From the NCBI GenBank assembly GCA_017534445.1, contig JAFXWC010000059.1, positions 1-50,378 of the forward strand: a DNA stretch of 50,378 nucleotides, read 5' to 3'. Position 1 is the first letter of the stretch. The number at the start of each line of letters is the position of its first letter. The stretch is from Treponema sp. (GTDB taxonomy: Bacteria > Spirochaetota > Spirochaetia > Treponematales > Treponemataceae). The notes under the pieces are model-generated. The model did no database searches. It was given only the letters and a program-made list of their open reading frames with translations, and was not told where the DNA came from. Below are positions 34,049 through 41,707 of this stretch, piece after piece. The position numbers were made by a program, and so were the translations under genes.

Positions 34049-34942
34049 TTACTTTGCCAAAGTTGCCATTGCGTCTTTTACGTGCTGAACGTAAATCTGC
34101 TGGACGTCCCAGTTCTGGCCAAGACCTTCGAGCACTGGTGTTACTTCATAATTTTCTGCGAGGAACTGTGACTTCCATGAGTCATCCTCGTCACCGGCCA
34201 TGTCGTTGTTTGCATGGTCACCTGCAACAACCATGAATGGAACGAGAACAACGTGTGTGTAGGCAGGGTTAGATTTTACAGCTGCAATCAAATCTTCTAC
34301 GGAAGGAGTTGCTTCTACTGTTCCAACATAGTAGTTTTTGAATCCGCCATTTGTAAGGACTGTCTGCATCTTTGCGTAGTCGCTGTTGGAATCGGCTTCT
34401 GTTCCGTGACCCATGAAGCAGATTGCAGTTTTTCCGTCGTCAAAAGAAGCTGTCTTTTTTGTAATTGCGGCAGAAACTTTTTGGTAGTCACCATCGCTTG
34501 TAAGAAGAGGGGATGAAACAACGAGGGAATCAAATTTTCCCTTGTACTGCTGGGCGAGTGTGTTCAAGTCGGTGAATTCAAATCCGCTCATAAGATGGGT
34601 CGGCTGGATTACAAGAGTCTTGATTCCTTCTTTTACGGCCTTGTCCAAAGCCTGCTGAACTGAATCGACCACAATGCCGTCGCGGTCTTTGAGTATGCCG
34701 ATGATTGTGTCTGCTGTAAAGGCGCGGGCAACTTTCCAATCCGGGAAAGCTTCGCGGATGGCACTTTCTATTCCGCCGATTGTGATTGAGCGGCTGTTGT
34801 TATAGCTTGTTCCAAAGCTTACGACAAGAATTTCTTTGTCATTGCCTGATGTACTTTTTTTTGTACATCCCAAAAATCCTGCTGAGCAGATGACTGCGCT
34901 GGCGATGATTGCTGTAGCGATTTTTTTGAAAGTCATTTTCAT
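34049..34942 (-). CDS. cbiK: Sirohydrochlorin cobaltochelatase CbiK, exported lipoprotein form
   Basis: CbiK inserts Co2+ into sirohydrochlorin, the entry step of the anaerobic pathway. The 297 residues start with a lipoprotein signal (FLGC, Cys26), so the enzyme is expected outside the inner membrane, like the periplasmic CbiK of Desulfovibrio vulgaris. The domain starts ILVVSFGTSYNNSR (38-51). The metal residues line up as His179 (FMGHGTEA), Glu210 (GTVEATPS) and His243 (VAGDHANNDMAGD), matching His145, Glu175 and His207 of the Salmonella enzyme. ATG 34942 follows TAGGAGT. It is the first gene after the riboswitch. Confidence 0.93.
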   Translation of the reverse strand: MKMTFKKIATAIIASAVICSAGFLGCTKKSTSGNDKEILVVSFGTSYNNSRSITIGGIESAIREAFPDWKVARAFTADTIIGILKDRDGIVVDSVQQALDKAVKEGIKTLVIQPTHLMSGFEFTDLNTLAQQYKGKFDSLVVSSPLLTSDGDYQKVSAAITKKTASFDDGKTAICFMGHGTEADSNSDYAKMQTVLTNGGFKNYYVGTVEATPSVEDLIAAVKSNPAYTHVVLVPFMVVAGDHANNDMAGDEDDSWKSQFLAENYEVTPVLEGLGQNWDVQQIYVQHVKDAMATLAK

Positions 34943-35024
34943 GATTTTACTCCTAAAACTTTTGTGAGAAATTGCGGCATAAAAGATTGAGGGGAAAGTT
35001 CAGGACGGTTTTTGGACATAGGAA

Positions 35025-35185
35025 TTTATGCTACACCATAGCCCTGGCACCTTCCTTGGTCTCGAAGAAGTTTTGTGCCTTGAAGCGGGCAGGTGTCTGG
35101 CTCAAGGGAAAATCCTTTTACAGTAGCGGCACTGCCGGAGCTTTTAACTCCGTTCCCTGTTAGGCATAAGTTTAAAACCAACTCT
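35025..35185 (-). ncRNA. Cobalamin riboswitch
   Basis: Read on the minus strand, it has TTATGCC (start of P1), AACAGGGAACGGAG...CTCCGG, GCAGTGCCGCTACTGTAA, AAGGATTTTCCC, and the B12 box GAGCCAGACACCTGCC at about 35104-35089. Further on, GGTGCC...GTAGCATAA supplies the 3' strand of P1 (GCATAA pairs with TTATGC). These are in the order of the AdoCbl riboswitch core. It lies in the ~280-base leader of cbiK, so it is expected to repress the whole 20-kb operon when cobalamin is plentiful. The segment 34943-35020 is the expression platform; no strong T-run terminator is seen, so control of translation of cbiK is plausible. Confidence 0.92.
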
Positions 35186-35228
35186 CGTCTGGCCAGTTTT
35201 AATTCCTTATGCACCCGATTCCAAAATT

Positions 35229-35257
35229 ACTTTATCGGAAATGCACCCTATTGTCAA
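35229..35257 (-). promoter_or_regulatory. Promoter of the cobalamin operon
   Basis: On the minus strand a consensus TTGACA (35257-35252), 17-base spacer, and TAAAGT (35234-35229). The expected start is near 35222, just upstream of the riboswitch. Confidence 0.75.
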
Positions 35258-35330
35258 CATTTTGGCTAAAGCTGATTAATGGCGGGGGAGGATTTTCCGA
35301 AATTTTAGGTGATAGATAAGGAGATTTTTA

Positions 35331-36041
35331 GTGCACAAAGCAAATATTACGAAAGCTATTGCCAGGTTTCTTGCCATTGCGGTTATTTTTTTTGCGGGAC
35401 TTCGCTCTTATGCGGCGACTCTTTACAAAAGCGGGGTTACGGCTTCCTATTATGCAGACAAATTTCACGGAAGAAAGACTTCCAGCGGCGAAATATTCAA
35501 CATGTACGGCTATACTGCGGCGCACAAGACCCTGCCTTTTGGAACCATGCTCCGCGTTACAAACCTTGCAAACGGCAACTACGTTACGGTAAAAGTGAAC
35601 GACCGTGGGCCTTTTGTAAAGGGACGGGAGTTGGACGTTTCCAAAGCGGCGGCTGTAAAGCTTGGAATGATAAAAACAGGCACTGCAAAGGTTAAGATTG
35701 AAATTCTTGAAAAAGGTGAAGCAAGTGCTGAAGGAAATTCAGGGACTACGGCATCCGGGGGAAATTCACAGGGGACTTCGCAAAAGCAGACTCAGGTTAA
35801 GCTTGAAAAGGGTGCCTATTACGACATTCAGCTTGGGGCCTTTTCCAAGAAAGAGAATGCGGTAAATCTTGCGCAAAAGCTCTTGCGGGCAGGATTTAAG
35901 AACGTAAGCTACCAAAAGACGCAGACTGCGACAAGAGTTTCCGTAACAAAAGTTCCAGCTGAAAACGTAAGGCAGATGCAAAAGGAGCTTAGCGCAAAAG
36001 GATTTACCCAGCAGGTTGTACGCAAAAGAAAGACAAAGTGA
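35331..36041 (+). CDS. rlpA: RlpA-family protein with SPOR domain
   Basis: Exported cell-wall protein of the septal RlpA type. The 236 residues have a signal peptide ending YAA (about 29), then a double-psi beta-barrel (36-127) with ASYYADKFHGRKTSSGE, AAHKTLPFGTMLRV, VKVNDRGPFVKGRELDVSKAAA. A Gly/Ser/Gln-rich linker (about 130-155) is followed by a SPOR peptidoglycan-binding domain (about 160-230) starting YYDIQLGAFSKKENA. RlpA in Pseudomonas is a lytic transglycosylase for naked glycan; the E and D of such enzymes are not assigned here. GTG at 35331 follows AAGGAGA. It is divergent from the cobalamin operon. Confidence 0.9.
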   Translation: MHKANITKAIARFLAIAVIFFAGLRSYAATLYKSGVTASYYADKFHGRKTSSGEIFNMYGYTAAHKTLPFGTMLRVTNLANGNYVTVKVNDRGPFVKGRELDVSKAAAVKLGMIKTGTAKVKIEILEKGEASAEGNSGTTASGGNSQGTSQKQTQVKLEKGAYYDIQLGAFSKKENAVNLAQKLLRAGFKNVSYQKTQTATRVSVTKVPAENVRQMQKELSAKGFTQQVVRKRKTK

Positions 36042-36060
36042 CCGAGCTTCTTGAAAAAGA

Positions 36061-36145
36061 GCCTACGCCCGATTGTAAGGGCGGCGAAGCCGTTGCCATA
36101 AGGCAATGGAGGGGGTGACGGGGCCCCCGGTTCTCGCAACGAAGT
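36061..36145 (-). repeat. Family A intergenic repeat, partial copy (reverse)
   Basis: On the minus strand GAACCGGGGGCCCC, CCCCCTCCATTGCC, hairpins TTGCC-TTAT-GGCAA and CGGC-TTC-GCCG, then CCCTTACAATCGGGCGTAGG. This is the 3' half of family A. Confidence 0.65.
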
Positions 36146-36319
36146 TTCAAGCGACCCTGGAAAGCGGGGATTACATGCAGTTGACCGGAACCGGAGGTCC
36201 GGGCACAGTAATGAGAAAAAATGCCGTCCAAAACCTAAGGAAAATTACAAGGCGGGAAAATTAGTCAGAGGCTGGCCAAAGAAGTTTTTAGACAGCCCCG
36301 ACATAAATAAGCGTTTCTT

Positions 36320-36375
36320 TAGCAGATCTCAATCTTAGCAGATCTCAATCTTAGCAGATTGGAATCTTAACAGAT
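36320..36375. repeat. Tandem 16-bp repeat (3.5 units)
   Basis: TAGCAGATCTCAATCT at 36320-36335 and 36336-36351, a variant TAGCAGATTGGAATCT at 36352-36367, and a part unit TAACAGATT. The array starts at the stop codon of the CBM48 gene. Otherwise the 36042-36366 gap holds only the family A copy. Confidence 0.75.
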
Positions 36376-36675
36376 TACGACAGAATTGTCGGTGTGGGAG
36401 AAGGGAGCAGGAATGTATTTGTCTGCAGCCCAGTCGTTTTCCCAGTGCTTGCCGTCCAACAAATAGCGGAACTGATATTCTTTTCCTGCGTCAAGCGCGA
36501 GTGTTACAGAGAAAGAGCCGTCCTTCTTTTTTGTAAGCGGAGTTTCTGTGCTGCTCCAGCTGTTAAAATCACCAGCGATTGTTACAACGCCAGCTCCATG
36601 TGCAGCTTCCTGTGTTACAGTGAACGTAACCTTGCAAGTTTTCTTGTCCTTTGAATAAGTTTTCTTTAAAGCCAT
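36367..36675 (-). CDS. CBM48 (isoamylase early-set) domain protein
   Basis: Small single-domain protein of 102 residues. It matches the glycogen-binding early-set domain: VTIAGDFNSWSSTETPLTKK (30-49), DGSFSVTLALDAGKEYQFRYLLDG (52-75), HWENDWAADKYIPAPF. This fold binds alpha-glucans and occurs in branching enzymes and AMPK beta. Here it is alone, with no enzyme domain, so it may be a targeting or regulatory protein. AGAGGAGC precedes the ATG, with a good promoter upstream. Its stop codon falls within a 16-base tandem repeat that repeats the codons for the last residues after the stop. Confidence 0.88.
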   Translation of the reverse strand: MALKKTYSKDKKTCKVTFTVTQEAAHGAGVVTIAGDFNSWSSTETPLTKKKDGSFSVTLALDAGKEYQFRYLLDGKHWENDWAADKYIPAPFSHTDNSVVIC

Positions 36676-36742
36676 TTTTTAGCTCCTCTTTATGCTCAGT
36701 CACTGACAGAGAACCATCAGCTATATTAATAACTATAAGTAC

Positions 36743-36771
36743 ATTATAACAGATAAATTTTATTTCGTCAT
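36743..36771 (-). promoter_or_regulatory. Promoter of the CBM48 gene
   Basis: On the minus strand ATGACG (36771-36766), 17-base spacer, consensus TATAAT (36748-36743). Confidence 0.6.
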
Positions 36772-36848
36772 TAAAAAAATTAACCTTTTGACTAAAAAAA
36801 ACTAATTTTTTTTGATTTAATACAATTTTCAACTTTTGTCAACACATG

Positions 36849-37021
36849 AAACACGAAAGTATGGAAATCAATTTTGTGCTCCACTCCCAGAAAAACATGG
36901 CAGAAACGCCTCAATTGCGCGTACAAGGTATTAAGGTCGCTATCGCTCCCCCGCGCAAAGGGCATTTCTGCCATGTTTTTCTTCCGTTGCACACAAAATT
37001 GATTTCCATGCGAAGGTGTTT
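36849..37021. repeat. Long palindromic element, family P copy 2
   Basis: Inverted repeat with arms of about 60 bases: left arm 36849-36909 (ATGGAAATCAATTTTGTG ... AGAAAAACATGGCAGAAACG), right arm 36961-37021, its complement with few changes. The loop holds TTGCGCG...CGCGCAA and, on the minus strand, TTTGCGCGGGGGAGCGATAGCG and ACCTTGTACGCGC, matching the centre of 938-1068. It could act as a bidirectional terminator; no T run follows the arms. Confidence 0.75.
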
Positions 37022-37082
37022 CCCCGTGACGCAGCGTGATGTCAGTCAGAATTTAGCAAAAGAATAAATAGGCATAACTGCT

Positions 37083-40000
37083 TTAAACACCGTCCGAAGA
37101 AGAATTTTTTGCATTCATTATTAGCATCTGCAAGCGGTTTTCTATGTTGGCAAAGGAAACGTCGGGGTCGTAGTCCAGGGGGAGAATCTGTACGTCCGGG
37201 TAGATTTCTTTGAGGCGTTTTGTTATTCCGCGGCCAACGACATGGTTTGGAAGGCAGCCAAAGGGCTGAAGGATGATGAAATTCTTGCAACCGCGGGATG
37301 CCTGGTAGAGGATTTCTCCGGGGATAAGGACTCCTTCTCCAGCGTCAAAGGTGTGGTAGATGAGCGGGTCGCTGCCTTTTACAAGTTCCGTAAGTTTTAC
37401 CGGCTCTTCAAACAGGGGGTGGCGGCGGGCTATCTGGTTTGCCCATGCGTGGGTAAGGTTAAAGACTTCGTTTATGGTGCGGGCCATTGTTTTCTTTGCC
37501 AAGGGGCGGGCAAGGTGGTTTTCGCGGATTTGGGTGTCCTGAGCAAAGTAGGTCTTTTGCATTACGTCTGACATTTTTGCTTCTATTATTTCAAAGCCGT
37601 TCTGTTCAAGGTAAAGCTCTATGTCGTGGTTTGCGCCTGGGTGGAAATTCAAGAGGTATTCGCCAACAATCAGGACGGTGGGCCTTAAGTGCGAGCGGTC
37701 GTATTTTACGCCCTTCATTATGTCTATTGCCTTTTCGAAAGCCTTGCGTTCTGCAATAAAGCCTTCCTTTATTCCCTTTACGATAACATCCATGCCCTTT
37801 TCAAAGGCGGCATCAGCACTACCCTTTTCCAGTTCGTAGGGGCGAATTTTGCGCAAGAGTTCTTCCATTGCGTCTATCATTGGGAAAGCAATTGCCAGTT
37901 TTAGGGATGTTGCAAGGTTCATCTTAAAGCCTGGGTGCAGGTTGTGGTAGTCGCGGTCGTTGTTTGTTACGATGGGAACGTAGGAATATCCTGCATCGTC
38001 CAGGGCCTTTCTTAGCAGGGCTCCATAGTGGGTAAGGCGGCAGTCGCCAATGTCCTTTCCGGTTGCTATTGCCACCTTGTGGGGGTCGTACAAGCCGCTT
38101 TCCAAGGCGGCAAGGGCTTCTCCGATTACAATCTGGGCGGGGAAACAAATGTCGTTGTGGACGTATTTCTTGCCAAGCCTGATTGCGTCTTCGCGGCCAA
38201 CATCCATTGGTATGGCCTTAAGGTGCTGGGTTGCAAGGGATGCCGCCATGATTCTTGCAAAGGCATGTGACGTGTTTGGCACAAGGACAATTTTTTCATG
38301 GGTATCTTTTTTGTTGAACTTAACCTTGTAGGGATCGGGAAGGTCGCGGGCAGTTAGCTTTGCGCCAGAGGAATACTTCATTGCGATTGTTTCCACAAAG
38401 GAGCGCACACGGATTCTTAGGGGGCCCTGAACATCGCTTTCGTCCATCTTTAGAACAAGTGGTGACTTGCCGGAAATTTCTTTCATCATCCTGATGATTT
38501 CATCGCTAAGGTAGGCATCGTGCCCGCAGCCAAAGCTTACGAACTGAACGTACTCAAGGTTGGGGTGCTCAGCGGCGATTATGGATGTTGCAAGAAGCCT
38601 TGCGTGGTAGTTGTTTACCACATCCAAGCGGCTCTTACTCAAGTCCACCTGGGCTATTCCTGGAACAGAGTCAACAGTAAGGACAGGAATGCCAGAATCT
38701 GCAAAAAGCTCTGGCAGGCCGTGGTTTACAAGAGGGTCATTCTGGTAAGGGCGGGATGCAAGAACAATTGCGTACTTTCCGGAAGCCTGAACGTCATCAA
38801 TAATCTGCTGGGCGGCATTTTCAAGGTCCGAGCGGAATTCCTTCATTGCAGAATCTGCGGCCTTGATTGCGGCATCAACCTCTTTCTTGGAAATTCCATA
38901 CTGCTTTTGCATGTAGGATTCAAGCTGGCGGTCCCTGTCCTTGTCGGTAAACCAGAAGAAGAGCGGTGTGTCAAAGGGTATGCCGAAACGCTTTTCGGGA
39001 TTGTCGGAATTTCTTATTACCCAGGAATAGCCCTTTACTATGGCGCACATGTATTCACTGGTTTCTTCCGTGTTCTGGGACTTGAAGGTGGATATGACCG
39101 GCATAAAGATTCGGTCAACTTTTTTCTCCACAAGATTGCGCAAGTGTCCGTGAACAAGTTTTGCGGGGAAGCAAACCGTGTCCGAAACAACTGCGGAAAG
39201 TCCGTCCTCAAACATTTTTCTGGAACTAAGGTCCGACATCTTTACGTCAAAGCCCAGAGACTTAAAGAAGGTATTCCAGAAAGGCATGAGTTCCCAGAAA
39301 GAAAGAACCCTTGGAAGCCCTATGGTAATGCTCCTGTCCTTAACTCCCTGAACAATGTCGTAGTCCTTGAACAAAAGCTCCTGGCGGTACTTGAAAAGGT
39401 TTGCCGCTTTTTTTAAGTTGCCCTCTTTGAGCTTTTCGCGAACAGACGGGTCTTTTGGGTCTCCCAATATTTCTCCGCGCTCACAGCGGTTGTTGGTAAT
39501 CCAAGAAGCTCCGTTTGAAAATTTTACGATTGTGCGCTTGCAATGGTTTTGGCAGAAGGGACATACCACGTTTGCCTGCTGGCTGTAGGTAAAGGCATCC
39601 AGATTATCAAGGCCTATGAAGGTGCGCCCAATTTTTCCAGACTGCATTTTTTCTTTTGTAAGAAGGGCAATTCCTATTGCTCCCATGATTCCCGGGTAAG
39701 GTGCCCTAACTACCGAGCGGCCTATATACTGTTCCATTGCGCGCAAGACGGCATCATTCTGGAAAGTTCCACCCTGAACTACAATCTTTTTTCCAAGGGA
39801 ATCAAGGTTTCGGACACGTATTACTTTTGTAAATACGTTTTCTATTATTGAGCGGCAAAGACCAGCCATAATGTCTTGGCCAGACTTTCCGTTCCTCTGC
39901 TCTGTAACAATGCTGCTGGTCATAAAAACCGTGCAGCGGCTTCCCAAAACAGCCGGGTTCTTTGAGCTAAAGGCAGCCTGGGCTATGTCCTTTACCTCTA

Positions 40001-41441
40001 TGCCAAGAGAGTCAGCAAAGTTTTGCAGGAAGGAACCGCAACCAGATGAACATGCCTCGTTTACGATGATGTTTGTAATTACTCCGCCAGAAAGCCAGAT
40101 AGCCTTCATGTCCTGACCACCAATGTCCAAAAGAAAGTCCACATCGCCAACATAATGGCTTGCCGCTTTTGCGTGGGCAACCGTCTCTACAGCGTGATAC
40201 TCCGTGTTAAAGGCCTTGCTGAACAAAAGCTCTCCGTAGCCCGTAGTTCCAACGCCAAGAATCTCTAGCGTTACCCCTTCGGCTTTATAGCGGTCACGCA
40301 TCTGAATAAGGGCATCCTTTGCTATAACAAGGGGGTCTCCCTCGTTGCTGGAATAAAAGTAATCCAGAATCTGGTTGTCCTCATCAAGCAGAACGAATTT
40401 TGTAGTTGTTGAGCCTGAGTCAATTCCTAGATAGACACGGATTGTCTCGCCACGGGCAAACTTGTAAACCTTGGGGCGCTTCTTCTGGTGGCGGGCAAAG
40501 AATTCTTCTTTTTCTTCTTCTGAATAAAAGTAAAGCCTGCCGCAAGAAGAGCTGTCTTCCTTTTTAGAGCACTCCTCCTCCAGTAAGCATATAATTTCCT
40601 GAATGGAACGGCTCATCGTAAAGTCGCAGAAAAGCTCGTTCAAAGAAAGGGCGGCACCTTTTGCAATCATCACTTCCGGGTGCTCTGGATTAAGTATGTC
40701 TTTTGGCTCAAGCTTAAGGCGCTGGGCAAAAACTTTTACAAGAACGGGGTCAAAGGTAAGGGGGCCACCTTCAAAAACGACGGGACTTTTTATGTCCAAG
40801 CCCTGGGCAAGACCGCCAATCGTCTGCTTTGCAATTGCATGGAAAGAACTTAGCGCAAGGTCTGCCTTGGAAATGCCCTGGTTCAAAAGAGGCTGAATGT
40901 CCGTCTTTGCATAGACACCGCAGCGGCCAGAAATGTCGTAAACGCAAGAACCCTTTTCCGCAAGCGAATTTATTTCCTGAACAGAAACCTTTAATATAGA
41001 AGCAACTTCATCAATAAAAGCACCCGTTCCACCGGCGCAGCTTCCGTTCATGCGCATGTCGTTCACTTTTAGGTGGCCGTCTTCCCTGCCAAAGAAAATC
41101 ATCTTGGCATCCTGACCGCCAAGCTCAATGGCAGTTCCAACATCCTCATAGTCAAAGCGGAGTGCAATCGAATTTGCAACCACTTCCTGAACAAAAGGCA
41201 GCCCCAGTTTTTCCGCAATAGGCTTTGAGCCGGAGCCTGTCATTGCAAGGCGGAATTCCTGACCCGGAAATTTTTGCGAAAATTCCTTTAGTGCATTGAG
41301 GACGCTTTTTAGCTGGGAGGCATGGTGGCGGCGGTAGTCGGAATAGACGGTCTCTTTTGTTTCTGTATCAAGCACAACTATTTTTGTAGTGGTAGAACCA
41401 ACATCTATTCCTGCAATAAGTTTTTTGTTGCCAACAGCCAT
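37083..41441 (-). CDS. Long acyl-CoA dehydratase activase (two BadF/BadG ATPase domains plus DUF2229)
   Basis: 1452 residues in three parts. The first ASKHA ATPase starts LIAGIDVGSTTTKIV (about 8-22), with ELGGQDAKMI and the iron-sulfur loop MNGSCAGGTGAFID. The second starts VYLGIDSGSTTTKFVLLDED (about 340), with LDIGGQDMKAIW and NEACSSGCGSFLQNFA. The C-terminal ~850 residues begin with a Cys-rich VVCPFCQNHCKRT and RCERGE, then DUF2229, with TVCFPAKLVHGHL, FGCGHDAYLSDE and HNDICFPAQIVIGEAL, features of HgdB-like dehydratase subunits. Short activases are ~260 residues; this fused type is widespread but has no settled role. ATG 41441 has GGAG upstream; a GTG at 41450 is possible. Confidence 0.88.
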   Translation of the reverse strand: MAVGNKKLIAGIDVGSTTTKIVVLDTETKETVYSDYRRHHASQLKSVLNALKEFSQKFPGQEFRLAMTGSGSKPIAEKLGLPFVQEVVANSIALRFDYEDVGTAIELGGQDAKMIFFGREDGHLKVNDMRMNGSCAGGTGAFIDEVASILKVSVQEINSLAEKGSCVYDISGRCGVYAKTDIQPLLNQGISKADLALSSFHAIAKQTIGGLAQGLDIKSPVVFEGGPLTFDPVLVKVFAQRLKLEPKDILNPEHPEVMIAKGAALSLNELFCDFTMSRSIQEIICLLEEECSKKEDSSSCGRLYFYSEEEKEEFFARHQKKRPKVYKFARGETIRVYLGIDSGSTTTKFVLLDEDNQILDYFYSSNEGDPLVIAKDALIQMRDRYKAEGVTLEILGVGTTGYGELLFSKAFNTEYHAVETVAHAKAASHYVGDVDFLLDIGGQDMKAIWLSGGVITNIIVNEACSSGCGSFLQNFADSLGIEVKDIAQAAFSSKNPAVLGSRCTVFMTSSIVTEQRNGKSGQDIMAGLCRSIIENVFTKVIRVRNLDSLGKKIVVQGGTFQNDAVLRAMEQYIGRSVVRAPYPGIMGAIGIALLTKEKMQSGKIGRTFIGLDNLDAFTYSQQANVVCPFCQNHCKRTIVKFSNGASWITNNRCERGEILGDPKDPSVREKLKEGNLKKAANLFKYRQELLFKDYDIVQGVKDRSITIGLPRVLSFWELMPFWNTFFKSLGFDVKMSDLSSRKMFEDGLSAVVSDTVCFPAKLVHGHLRNLVEKKVDRIFMPVISTFKSQNTEETSEYMCAIVKGYSWVIRNSDNPEKRFGIPFDTPLFFWFTDKDRDRQLESYMQKQYGISKKEVDAAIKAADSAMKEFRSDLENAAQQIIDDVQASGKYAIVLASRPYQNDPLVNHGLPELFADSGIPVLTVDSVPGIAQVDLSKSRLDVVNNYHARLLATSIIAAEHPNLEYVQFVSFGCGHDAYLSDEIIRMMKEISGKSPLVLKMDESDVQGPLRIRVRSFVETIAMKYSSGAKLTARDLPDPYKVKFNKKDTHEKIVLVPNTSHAFARIMAASLATQHLKAIPMDVGREDAIRLGKKYVHNDICFPAQIVIGEALAALESGLYDPHKVAIATGKDIGDCRLTHYGALLRKALDDAGYSYVPIVTNNDRDYHNLHPGFKMNLATSLKLAIAFPMIDAMEELLRKIRPYELEKGSADAAFEKGMDVIVKGIKEGFIAERKAFEKAIDIMKGVKYDRSHLRPTVLIVGEYLLNFHPGANHDIELYLEQNGFEIIEAKMSDVMQKTYFAQDTQIRENHLARPLAKKTMARTINEVFNLTHAWANQIARRHPLFEEPVKLTELVKGSDPLIYHTFDAGEGVLIPGEILYQASRGCKNFIILQPFGCLPNHVVGRGITKRLKEIYPDVQILPLDYDPDVSFANIENRLQMLIMNAKNSSSDGV

Positions 41442-41477
41442 TCCACGCACTCCATTCTGCTATTTGATGTGTGCTTC

Positions 41478-41506
41478 ATTTTATTCAAAAAACTAAGAAT
41501 TTGCAA
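41478..41506 (-). promoter_or_regulatory. Putative promoter of the activase gene
   Basis: On the minus strand TTGCAA (41506-41501), 17-base spacer, TAAAAT (41483-41478). Confidence 0.5.
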
Positions 41507-41537
41507 TATAAGGGTTTTGCAATGAATTTTTAAAAAT

Positions 41538-41682
41538 TTGGACGGTGCTTTTTTCCGCTCTACCATTCATTCCTTGACTAATTCGGCTGGCATGCCTCTG
41601 CGCCACGGGCTTTTCGGGGTTCCGGCTTTCGCCTCCATTCGCTTGCGCGAACGGCTGCGCCGCCCCTACAATCCCGCGTAGG
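41538..41682 (+). repeat. Family A intergenic repeat, full copy
   Basis: TTTGGACGGTGC, CTCTACCATTCATTCCTTGA, CTAATTCGGC, GGGGTTCCGGCTTTCGCCTC, hairpins TTCGC-TTGC-GCGAA and CGGC-TGC-GCCG, and CCTACAATCCCGCGTAGG. It lies between the ankyrin gene end and the activase promoter. Confidence 0.75.
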
Positions 41683-41707
41683 TTGCTTTGTTTTTTTTAC
41701 CGCTTTA

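Noticed and set aside
38520..39416. A 298-residue open frame opposite the activase gene
   Set aside because: It is a shadow of the real gene; the sequence is cysteine/valine-rich without domain structure.
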